Origin: Frigoriflavimonas asaccharolytica
Lineage (GTDB): Bacteria; Bacteroidota; Bacteroidia; Flavobacteriales; Weeksellaceae
Length of the DNA stretch: 64,000 bases
Assembly (NCBI RefSeq): GCF_013294015.1
Contig: NZ_JABSNO010000008.1
Span: 62,001 to 126,000, forward strand
Reading direction: 5' to 3'
Every line of letters begins with the position of its first letter. The first letter of the stretch is position 1. Below, in pieces: positions 48,101 to 55,598 of the stretch. The notes under the pieces were generated by a model. It was given only the letters and a program-made list of their open reading frames with translations, made no database searches and had not been told where the DNA came from. The translations under genes and the position numbers were made by a program.

Positions 48101-50850
48101 TCAATATAGTTTGCAAATTGCTTGTGTTTTTCATGATTAGTTAAAGTTCCATCATAAGCGGTATCACGAAAAGCTTCGATTTCTTCCGAAGAAATATTAG
48201 GATTATTTTGAAGTGCAGTTTCTACAATTTTATCATCTTTAATGAAATGATATTTTAGAATTTTACTTTTAATTATGGGTGTTTTCTGAATTTCATATTC
48301 CGATTTTACATCCTTTTGAGATTGAATAATCTTATCGGATTTTTGGATAATTTCTTTTAGTTCATCTAAAGAAAGTTTATCGTCCTTTTCAAAAATCTTG
48401 TTTTTAAAATTCGCGTATTTTTTTATCTCACTAAAGATTGCAGGCGATTTAAACTTTATTTCATTAAGTGTGGTTAATACTTCATCAATTTTTTCTTTGC
48501 CAATTTTAAGGGTAATTTCTGTGTTAACTTCGGTATCTTTTGAATGAATTTCTACTTCCGTTTTATTGGAATTCTTCTCAGCTGCAGAAGTAACTTCGTC
48601 CGAGTAATAATCCTCGAAAAGGTTTCCAACTCTACCTATCTCTTTTTTGTTTTGAAGTTGCTCAAGCAAAACAAGAGCTTCATCCAAACTACCATGAACA
48701 TAATTTTCTAACTTCCCGAAACGATTGGTTTTTTCGCGGATTTCCCCTAAAATATTATGTGGGTTTTCATTAAAATAATTAGATATATCAACACCAATTT
48801 TTTGAGAATCCTTCTTTAAAATTACAATATCGGTCCCGATTTGAGTTCCCGAAAACGATCCGCTTGGTAATCGAAAAGCATTAATTACAGCTGCATTTTC
48901 CAGATTCTTTTGACGATTCAACCAACCAGAAGGAAGAACCATCGCTAAAATTCCATCTTGTTTTAAAGAATTCATGCTTCTTTTGACAAAATAATCTTCG
49001 TATCTTGAGATTTTAGTTTCTTCTCCTAAACCTTTGTACAAACCTCTGTGTTCTCCATAAGGTGGATTTCCGAGAATTAAATCGTATTTTTTAATATCTG
49101 AAATTGGTGTTTTAATTCCTTTTTCATCAATAAATTCAGTTTCAAAAGAGCGAAGATTGACCTCTGTTTCCGGATGCAAGATTTTAGCAATTTTTGCAGT
49201 AGTTTCGTTGATTTCAAACGCTGTGATTTTGGATTTTATACTCAAATCTTTTGCTGCATAAATGAAATTTCCATTTCCAACACTTGGTTCTAAAACCGCA
49301 ATCTCTTTTTTATCGTTGAATTGGCTTTTAATTAAATTGCGAACGGAATCCACAATTTTATGATTAGTGTAATATTCATCTAAAATTCCACGCCCTTCTT
49401 TTGCAGTTCCGCCACTTTTAAATTGGTTGCAAATGTCTTTTAAATCATCTGTGATTTTTAGATTTTCACGAAGTAAAATTTGTTGATTATCGGAAATAAA
49501 ACAAGTTGCAGAAACTACTTCCGCAACTTGTTCGTTGGTCAATTTTTGACATTTATATTTTGAAATCAGAGCGTCTAAGTCTGCGTTATTTGTAGAGTTT
49601 TCTGCTAATTTTCCGACCAAGGAATGTCCTGCTTCTTCATTTTTTCCAGTTGCAATTTGTTGTGTTCCAATAATGGGTTTGGTTGTATATAATCCAACTC
49701 TATTATTGCTCCGGATTGCGCTTTCAAGTCCATTTCCAACATTTTCGCTGCCCAATCTTTGTCCGATTGGTTGATTTGCGTTTTGCTCGGATTCGCCGTT
49801 TTTGCTATTGTTTCCAAGGTTTCGTTCAGGTGATTTTTGTCCCACTTGGACAGAATTGGGTGTAATTTCGGATTTAATGGTAGCGTTTTCATCTGCAGAA
49901 TTTTTTGGTTCAACTAAGATAATATTTTTATTTTGAAGATTGATTTTGTTTTTCAAATAATCATTTAAATCATTATTTTCTAAATCAGAAATTTGATACA
50001 AAGAGCGAATATCCTTTATATTTTTACCATTGAGTTCATCAAGTATTTTTTGTGTTGCAATATTTCCAGTTCTATCTCCATCCAAACAAAGAAATATTTT
50101 TCCATTAAAATCTCTGTATCTGTTAACAAATTTATCAATGTTAGAAGTAGAATTAAGAGAAATGAGCGTTCTATTATTCTTTTGATTATTGGTTTTCAAA
50201 AGTTGCAAGAATGAAAGTAAATCAGTCAATCCTTCGAAAACAACCATCTCATCTTTGTTACCTTTAATTTCCGAAATATCATTGCGACCAATTTTGGTTT
50301 TCAGCATTGGATTCCGAATTTCAATACCTTGAGAAAGATTTTCAATTCCTATTCCAAAATAATTTTTTCCTTCGATTTCGTAATGAATTTGCCGCGTATT
50401 TTCTATTAAAATTTCTTTTGAAATTCCTCTCTCTTCAAAATACGAAATCAATTTTTCATTGTTGGGTTTAAAAGAATTTGTGATGATTACATCAGCATTT
50501 TCTTGGTCATTTGTTCCAGATAAATTTCTTTTTTTTTCTGCAATCCATTTTTTGTCATCAACTTGATTGTTGAAATTTTTTATAAATTCTAAAGCATCTT
50601 TCCATTCTAATTTTTCAAGTTCCATTACCGCTTTGATTATTTGCCCTCCTGTTCCGGTTTTGAAATCATAGTATCCATTTTCAGACACAGAAAATTTATT
50701 ATTTTCGGTTCTAAAATAATAATCATGCCCTGTCTTTCTTTCGAATTTTACTTTGCCTTTTTGCTCAAGATGAAGAAAATAATCTAAGACCAAAACGCTT
50801 TCAGAAATTTTTTCCGTTGTAGTTTTATAGTTTGAATTTGTTGCCATCAT
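45184..50850 (-). CDS. Giant polyvalent protein: primase/Toprim, N6-adenine methylase and SNF2-type helicase
   Basis: A 1888-residue protein of the element. Order: a CHC2-primase-like start without zinc cysteines (YYDFKTGTGGQIIKAVME, ~55-75); a Toprim domain (MVVFEGLTDLLSFL near 200, FLCLDGDRTGN near 255); N6-methylase with motif I LEPSVGNGNFIYAAKD near 518 and motif IV LILGNPPYGEHRG near 595; a SNF2/DEAD-like helicase with HEVGFGKTLSG near 1140, FDEVHNANH near 1290, SATPFTN near 1350 and EGRAWRQGNRNE near 1625; and a coiled-coil end. Such fusions are called polyvalent proteins of conjugative elements and phages and are thought to protect incoming DNA from restriction. Last gene of the operon. 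Confidence 0.85.
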   Translation of the reverse strand: MMATNSNYKTTTEKISESVLVLDYFLHLEQKGKVKFERKTGHDYYFRTENNKFSVSENGYYDFKTGTGGQIIKAVMELEKLEWKDALEFIKNFNNQVDDKKWIAEKKRNLSGTNDQENADVIITNSFKPNNEKLISYFEERGISKEILIENTRQIHYEIEGKNYFGIGIENLSQGIEIRNPMLKTKIGRNDISEIKGNKDEMVVFEGLTDLLSFLQLLKTNNQKNNRTLISLNSTSNIDKFVNRYRDFNGKIFLCLDGDRTGNIATQKILDELNGKNIKDIRSLYQISDLENNDLNDYLKNKINLQNKNIILVEPKNSADENATIKSEITPNSVQVGQKSPERNLGNNSKNGESEQNANQPIGQRLGSENVGNGLESAIRSNNRVGLYTTKPIIGTQQIATGKNEEAGHSLVGKLAENSTNNADLDALISKYKCQKLTNEQVAEVVSATCFISDNQQILLRENLKITDDLKDICNQFKSGGTAKEGRGILDEYYTNHKIVDSVRNLIKSQFNDKKEIAVLEPSVGNGNFIYAAKDLSIKSKITAFEINETTAKIAKILHPETEVNLRSFETEFIDEKGIKTPISDIKKYDLILGNPPYGEHRGLYKGLGEETKISRYEDYFVKRSMNSLKQDGILAMVLPSGWLNRQKNLENAAVINAFRLPSGSFSGTQIGTDIVILKKDSQKIGVDISNYFNENPHNILGEIREKTNRFGKLENYVHGSLDEALVLLEQLQNKKEIGRVGNLFEDYYSDEVTSAAEKNSNKTEVEIHSKDTEVNTEITLKIGKEKIDEVLTTLNEIKFKSPAIFSEIKKYANFKNKIFEKDDKLSLDELKEIIQKSDKIIQSQKDVKSEYEIQKTPIIKSKILKYHFIKDDKIVETALQNNPNISSEEIEAFRDTAYDGTLTNHEKHKQFANYIDGNWVHDFYYAEGNIYKKLEQLEVDFKDSKSIESSEKQFQKQKSLLENVLPKQKSLIEISVSHNHEFIHQFGLGKIEKEDYNYNTRQTETIIVDYNLAAKFKDFVAKLPSEAFAGSSSWEVKSFVDNETVTGSDKERNALIRERRKAAANDLFQKFIREELSDELRIRFVNDFNRNYNNIHVPDYSKFPLFSKIHQNFKGQELRLTEVQKAGIGRQTTKGVGLLAHEVGFGKTLSGILSMHEAMERGNAKKPLIVVPNESILKQWVETLFETIPNAKVNVLGNLGKDYDLSKFDNRDGEITIVTYEGFNNIGFSNEITENLSSKFNYISTNELKSLTNTERDVQIELQKEKEIEGKMKRGKIYDWEDFGFDHLTFDEVHNANHIVGKVKIEDRRFSSDFRSQNQQTSNIGINTWMACQYIQDQQNGRNVTLLSATPFTNKPLEYYSILSLIANNRLEESGYFNVNNFFETFMEADNDMEIDAKGDVKFKANVRRFKNNSLFQQLLSEFIDIKGEEDNLELVRPYKINKEYKIEQNDLTKEQYDLLNDNFDETEKGAILTHILNARLIAISPYLSIYYHDNEPTLKEFIENSPKLNQTMNLIRQNKKDIPDSGQIIYSELAVAQFPKLKEYLITEVGYLPEEIGIISGATSKKKRISIQNAFNEGKIKIVIGSEAIQEGMNLQENTTDIYMLSLPYNFTSLRQVEGRAWRQGNRNENVRINFMLTNDSIDVFMLQKLQAKQSRYLEAMKKGVDVLDISDISTQELKTSIITNPETRATIEIELIKNRLESEKNKFLADSAFVLRKHEVFLKVKEEVSKAELSYNRILGYAKDSEDGNSDYWKNQVPFYQKTIDLAKVEVQKTMENLAEKGVNVAEIEKQTKATEERILELNQKLEELPTTRDNLILQFKEEKRQQLKQSEHKNYVKERFEENIHLFNFPHSENKIIEVKKEKDQSQFYLPETNMEQSRMSSRR

Positions 50851-51572
50851 TTTTTATTTTTCACAAAATGATTGTAATCAAAGATTTCTTTGGCTTCATT
50901 ATCCCAATTTTTTCTTGGCAAAAGTTGAAGGGTTACAAAAATATCTTTCACTTTATTATAAGAATCAATGCGTTCCAACCTTCCGCCATAGTCTATTTCA
51001 GCGTGTTTGTAAATGGAATAAGGTAAAATAGTATCCGTTGGAAAAATATAGAATCGAGAGAAACTTGTCGCAGAATTTACTTCAAATCTTTTGTACTTTT
51101 TTTTGAATAAAACGGTATCACTCAAATTTTTACGATGAAGATAATTCGGGATCCATTCATCAGAAAATAATGCACCTTCTTGCTTTTTCCGAATTAAATG
51201 TGGCTTTTGCTTCTTAGTAATTTCCGACAAAATGGTACTGTTGCTATTTTCTTTACCAACTGAATAATAAAGAGAATCTTTTATGAAATAAATTTCATTG
51301 GTTATTTCTGGAAAAGTGACATCGGGAATTATTTCTAAAATGGTATCTCCAGAATAATTGAGCCGAGAAATATGGAAGTTCTGCATTTTATCCAATCCTT
51401 TGGAAGCATCAAAATAAACATTAGAAATAAGGTCGATTCCGCCTTTTTCTGGCTTTATTTGTTTGTGGCAAGAATGTGCTATAAAAAAGAAAGAAAATGC
51501 TGCGAGTATTATTATTATTTCAAACTTTTTATCCCATTTTTCTTTGATATATTGCTTAAACATTGATTTCAT
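50847..51572 (-). CDS. Hypothetical membrane-anchored protein of the element
   Basis: A 241-residue protein with a basic N-terminus and one hydrophobic segment (FEIIIILAAFSFFFIAHSCHK, residues ~17-37) whose end contains a Cys, so it may be a lipoprotein or a single-pass protein. The rest is predicted outside the cytoplasm and is beta-rich with many Tyr. No family is recognised. Its stop overlaps the start of the giant polyvalent gene by 4 nt (ATGA pattern), so the two are translated together. Confidence 0.6.
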   Translation of the reverse strand: MKSMFKQYIKEKWDKKFEIIIILAAFSFFFIAHSCHKQIKPEKGGIDLISNVYFDASKGLDKMQNFHISRLNYSGDTILEIIPDVTFPEITNEIYFIKDSLYYSVGKENSNSTILSEITKKQKPHLIRKKQEGALFSDEWIPNYLHRKNLSDTVLFKKKYKRFEVNSATSFSRFYIFPTDTILPYSIYKHAEIDYGGRLERIDSYNKVKDIFVTLQLLPRKNWDNEAKEIFDYNHFVKNKK

Positions 51573-51647
51573 AATTAGATAGATTTAAAAAAAGCGATAA
51601 ATTTTAACATAAAACCTACCGCTTTCCATTGTAATTTGTAAGTGATA

Positions 51648-53939
51648 TTATCTTTTTATACTTTGCTCCTTCACGTTGCCTTTTTCGTGTTTATTATCAT
51701 TCTCAATTCCTTCCAGAGGCTTGTTGGTATTGATTCTGTTCATATCTTGATCGTAAAGACTTAGATTTTTGTACTGCGGATTCAGAATTGCTTTTCCTTC
51801 AATTACATTGTCATCCGATTCAAATTTTACCTTTACGATATTTCCTTTTTCTAAAGATTTAATGGTGTTTTCGCGGTATTCTGGTTTATCGAAAATCAGG
51901 TTTGATTTTTCTACAATTTGATCGGTATCAACTCCATAATTTTTGTAGAAATTTTGGAAATTGTAATTTCCTTTTTCCGTTTTTGGCTCTTCAAAATTCA
52001 GTTTTACAAATGCAGGTTCTAATTGCTCTGTTTTAGGATTTTGAAATTCAATTTTCACGGTACGACCTTCTAATAAATTGATTGCCTCCTTTGCAGTAAA
52101 GGTGTTTTCTCGATTTACAGGGAAATTATGTGAGATATTTTCGCCTTTCTCATTCTCTAGATTTGCATGATAAGAATTGAGAAAAACACCACCACTTTCA
52201 GTTTTGTTGAATTTTAAGATAAAATCCACTTTGTTTCCTGGTAAAGTTTTGTCTGAATTTGTTTTAATCTCAAACTGTTGATCGGCAGATTTCATGCCTG
52301 TTTCTAAATCTTTGTGAAGTTTTTCTCCTTCGCCAAAACCAAGATATTTTAATTGGTTTCTTAAATAATCTACTTGGTTGAATTCTTTTTGCGTTTCCAT
52401 AATTTTTGGATTTTTATTGTTAATATTATTTGTTTTACTGTCAGTTTCTTGTTGTTCATCACGAAATCGATCTGCCCATTTTCCACTATCGCTGAGAATA
52501 TTGGTATCATAGTAAGATTGTCTTTCGCTCATAATTCTTACTTTTTGAGATTTCTTATAATTATTTATATTAGATTTTTCGTTTGTTTGATTCTTGAAAT
52601 GTGATTGGCTTTTCAACTCAGAATTATCCGAAAAAGAATTATAGATTTTTCTTCCGTTTTCACTTTTAAAAAGAAGTGCATCAATTATTTCAACACCTGA
52701 ATAATAAAGCGTTTCGTTGTATTTGTTGATTTCTGCAGGTGTGATATTGTTTCCATATAAAATGCACTTTGCTCCTCCAAACTTGGCAACTTTTCCAATG
52801 ATAAAATCAACTTGATTTTCGGGTGGCATGATGAATTTACCCACAATATTCAACTGATTATTGATAATCAACATTTCAGTTTTATCGGATATTCCAAACT
52901 TTTGTGAAGTGATGAACTTTGCAATATCTGCCGAACTCGTTATTTTTTCAGGTTGATAATTTTCTACCAATACCTGTTTACTGAAAGAATAGGGCTGTAT
53001 TTCATGAAAAGCATTTGCATTGGATTTCATCGCTTTTTCGTCTTCAAATATTTCATTAAAAACAACATACTTCCCACTTCTTAAATTGATGATAATTCCA
53101 TCTTCTACAATAATATCGGATTTATCTAAAGCCGCACGTAATTTTCTGATGCAGTCCATATCTGCTTTAGAAACCTTCAAAGTTCCACTTGGATGATTGT
53201 GAACCAAAGTGATTGAAGAAGGTTTTGCTTCCAAAACATTTCCTATCAAAAGTCGATTATCTACAAATGCAGCATCAAAAGTTCCAGTAGAAATATGTTG
53301 AACAAAATATCCTTTATCTTTAAAATCGTACACTAAAAATGCGTGTTCTACAGCTTCATTTTCTAATGCTTTAAAAAGCCAAGCAACATCATCAATACTT
53401 TCAATTTTTTCATTTCCAAAGAGTTGAAGCGAATTGTTTTCTGCAAAACGCCTTTCTATTAATGCAAAATCTGTGGATTGCAAAGAATCTTGCGGTTCCC
53501 GTAATAAATTGGATCCGGTACTAATTTCATTGGGATTAAACAATTTAAAGGGTAGTTTTTCACCCGAGGAAGTTTTTGCGTACCTTGTTGATTCATCTTC
53601 CTCGAAGATAAAATTTGAGTTTGGCGAAATTTTCGTTTTTTCATCCGAAGCTTTCTGTTGGTATTCTTTTTCATTTTGTGCTAAATTTGAATTGTACTTT
53701 TCTTCGAGTTCTTTTCTCAATTCGATAATTGGAATTACAGCTTCGTAATCGATAAGGTGTGGTTTTGTTCCTTCCTCTAATCTCACAACTAAAGATTCTC
53801 CCGTTTTAAAATGGTTGTAGCCCATTTTCATAAATTCGAGGGTCGCAATTGCTTCATCGATTGTAGAAAAATCCATTTTCTGAAAACCTTGAGTTTCTTG
53901 GTTTTCATTGTATTTGCTTATTTCTAATGTTATACTCAT
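51648..53939 (-). CDS. Large protein with RadC-type JAB metalloprotease-like domain
   Basis: A 763-residue protein of the element. Residues ~165-310 form a RadC/JAB domain with the metal-binding HNHPSGTLKVSKADMD motif near 248. A second JAB-like copy lacking the HxHP motif may follow (IVGKFIMPPENQVDF ... KCILYGNN, ~370-440). The C-terminal ~250 residues contain domains that resemble DUF3945-type segments common in Bacteroidota mobile elements (GKAILNPQYKNLSLYDQDMNRI near 735). RadC-like proteins in mobile elements belong to the polyvalent protein group; a role in protecting or processing transferred DNA is inferred. Confidence 0.75.
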   Translation of the reverse strand: MSITLEISKYNENQETQGFQKMDFSTIDEAIATLEFMKMGYNHFKTGESLVVRLEEGTKPHLIDYEAVIPIIELRKELEEKYNSNLAQNEKEYQQKASDEKTKISPNSNFIFEEDESTRYAKTSSGEKLPFKLFNPNEISTGSNLLREPQDSLQSTDFALIERRFAENNSLQLFGNEKIESIDDVAWLFKALENEAVEHAFLVYDFKDKGYFVQHISTGTFDAAFVDNRLLIGNVLEAKPSSITLVHNHPSGTLKVSKADMDCIRKLRAALDKSDIIVEDGIIINLRSGKYVVFNEIFEDEKAMKSNANAFHEIQPYSFSKQVLVENYQPEKITSSADIAKFITSQKFGISDKTEMLIINNQLNIVGKFIMPPENQVDFIIGKVAKFGGAKCILYGNNITPAEINKYNETLYYSGVEIIDALLFKSENGRKIYNSFSDNSELKSQSHFKNQTNEKSNINNYKKSQKVRIMSERQSYYDTNILSDSGKWADRFRDEQQETDSKTNNINNKNPKIMETQKEFNQVDYLRNQLKYLGFGEGEKLHKDLETGMKSADQQFEIKTNSDKTLPGNKVDFILKFNKTESGGVFLNSYHANLENEKGENISHNFPVNRENTFTAKEAINLLEGRTVKIEFQNPKTEQLEPAFVKLNFEEPKTEKGNYNFQNFYKNYGVDTDQIVEKSNLIFDKPEYRENTIKSLEKGNIVKVKFESDDNVIEGKAILNPQYKNLSLYDQDMNRINTNKPLEGIENDNKHEKGNVKEQSIKR

Positions 53940-53951
53940 TTCTAAAAAATT

Positions 53952-54662
53952 TTACCTTCTAAATCCTCTTGATCTTCCCACTTCACGTTCCTGTTCTTCA
54001 TCTTGATTTTCTTCCCTTATTCTGTTTGCATCTTGATACATATCTGGATCATTGACATTGAGTTGAATGCTGGATTTTTCCTGCTTTTGAGAATTACTTA
54101 CATTTTGTGAAATTCCATTTACAGTATTAATTTCTTTTGAAACAATATTCAGATCATTGGTAATTTCTTTTGCCATTTCTGGGAACTGTTCTATCTTATC
54201 TTGAAGAAATCTTTTCAATTTTAAAAGTTCTGTTTTGTATCGATTTATTTCTAGCGCATCTTTCTTATCTGCAATGATTGCGGTAAGTTCAGTGGCATTT
54301 TTTATTAAATCAAACTCAACTATTTTGTTGGTTTCTTTGTCAAAAACAAATGCTTTTTTTTCAAAATTCAATTGATTTCCTGATTTTGAAAGCTCTTGAA
54401 TAGTAGAATACTCTACCTTGTCTTTGCTGTTTTCAAGGATTTCAGATAGGTTTTTATCTCTTTCCAGAAAAATTACTTTTAGCTTGCTATTGTTTTCAAC
54501 CAATTGAAATGTCGCACGATTTTTATCGTTATCGACAACAATTGTATAACCCTGCATGAATTTCAGAATATCATCTGCATTTAGTTTTTTAGAAAAAGTA
54601 TTATCTTCATTGATAATCCCGTATTTTTTCAAATCGTTTGTTGGTAATTTTTCAGTGTTCAT
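53952..54662 (-). CDS. Hypothetical protein of the element (DUF3945/DUF4099-like)
   Basis: A 236-residue cytoplasmic protein. The N-terminal ~65 residues (LKKYGIINEDNTFSKKLNADDILKFMQGYT) resemble the small repeat-like domains found next to polyvalent genes in Bacteroidota elements. The middle is helical, and the end is very acidic then basic (REENQDEEQEREVGRSRGFRR). Its start overlaps the end of the M23 peptidase gene by 11 nt and its end is 12 nt before the RadC-domain gene, so all are in one operon. Function unknown. Confidence 0.6.
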   Translation of the reverse strand: MNTEKLPTNDLKKYGIINEDNTFSKKLNADDILKFMQGYTIVVDNDKNRATFQLVENNSKLKVIFLERDKNLSEILENSKDKVEYSTIQELSKSGNQLNFEKKAFVFDKETNKIVEFDLIKNATELTAIIADKKDALEINRYKTELLKLKRFLQDKIEQFPEMAKEITNDLNIVSKEINTVNGISQNVSNSQKQEKSSIQLNVNDPDMYQDANRIREENQDEEQEREVGRSRGFRR

Positions 54663-55506
54663 AGTAATTTGCGATTAAGTTGTTTGCTTTTATAAGGTCG
54701 TTTAAAAAACGAATTGGGTTGATGTAATTTCCATTTTCGGCAACAGAAAAGTGTAAATGTGGTCCGGTAGAATTGCCTGAATTTCCACTTTTTGCGATGA
54801 TAAATCCTGCTTTTACAAATTCTCCTGCTTTGTAATAAATTTGCGATAAGTGCAAATAGCTGGTTACAAATGAATTCGAATGCCTGATTTTAATGTAGTT
54901 TCCACCACCTTTCGAATCCCAGCCTGCTGCTGTTACGATTCCATCCATTATGGAATACACCTTTTCGTAATTGGCTTTTAAATCTGCTCCATTATGTGAT
55001 TTTCTTGTTCCAAAAATGGGATGAATACGACTTCCAAAAGGCGATGTAACAGAAAGTCCATTTTTCAACGGCATAAATATTTTTGAAATTTCATTAGTTT
55101 GCTTATCATTAACAAAATCAAATTGTTTAATTGATTTTTGGATATTGTTTCCGTTAGAATTTGCAATATTCCCTTTCATCATTTGTATCAATGAATCTTC
55201 AATTTTCTGGTAATTTAATTTCTGCTCTTTATTTTTGGTCAAACTGTATTTTAAAATCAATGTTTTTAGTGAGTCTATTTCTGCCTTATAATCTACTTTT
55301 TGCTTCGTTTTAAAGAGTTTTATTCTACCAGTATTTTTATCTTTTTTTTCATCTTTTGCATTTTCGTCTTTTTGAATTTCTTCCTGTTTATGAACAGATT
55401 CTTCTTTTTTTATAGAAGTTCGAGTAAGCGTGTTAAATTGTGCAAATGCCAAAGAATTGCAGAACAAAACAAGAATCATTGAACTAAATTTTATTTTCAA
55501 TTTCAT
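54652..55506 (-). CDS. M23 (LytM-type) peptidase of the conjugative element
   Basis: A 284-residue exported endopeptidase. Signal peptide ends LAFAQ near residue 23, then a Lys/Glu-rich linker and coiled-coil (~30-130), then the M23 zinc domain: SPFGSRIHPIFG, the ligand motif SHNGADL near 170 (H-x3-D) and GPHLHF near 252 (HxH). It would cut peptidoglycan to let the secretion channel through. In many conjugative systems this job is done by a lysozyme-like enzyme. The upstream 92 nt are the duplicated leader, copy B. Confidence 0.85.
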   Translation of the reverse strand: MKLKIKFSSMILVLFCNSLAFAQFNTLTRTSIKKEESVHKQEEIQKDENAKDEKKDKNTGRIKLFKTKQKVDYKAEIDSLKTLILKYSLTKNKEQKLNYQKIEDSLIQMMKGNIANSNGNNIQKSIKQFDFVNDKQTNEISKIFMPLKNGLSVTSPFGSRIHPIFGTRKSHNGADLKANYEKVYSIMDGIVTAAGWDSKGGGNYIKIRHSNSFVTSYLHLSQIYYKAGEFVKAGFIIAKSGNSGNSTGPHLHFSVAENGNYINPIRFLNDLIKANNLIANYYEH

Positions 55507-55595
55507 ATGTTGATTTTTATTTTTTTAAAGGTCATATGGTATCGCCTAAATCTTCATTTGTGTTTGTTTGCAAACTCGTTAATAGCGATTTCATA
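55504..55595 (-). promoter_or_regulatory. Duplicated leader, copy B, with a 20-codon mini-ORF
   Basis: Homologous to 40827-40919. On the minus strand it has ATG at 55594 and encodes MKSLLTSLQTNTNEDLGDTI, then TGA at 55534-55532, 26 nt before the peptidase start codon. Copy A shows the same peptide end in a frame broken by two small indels. Confidence 0.6.
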
Positions 55596-55598
55596 GTT

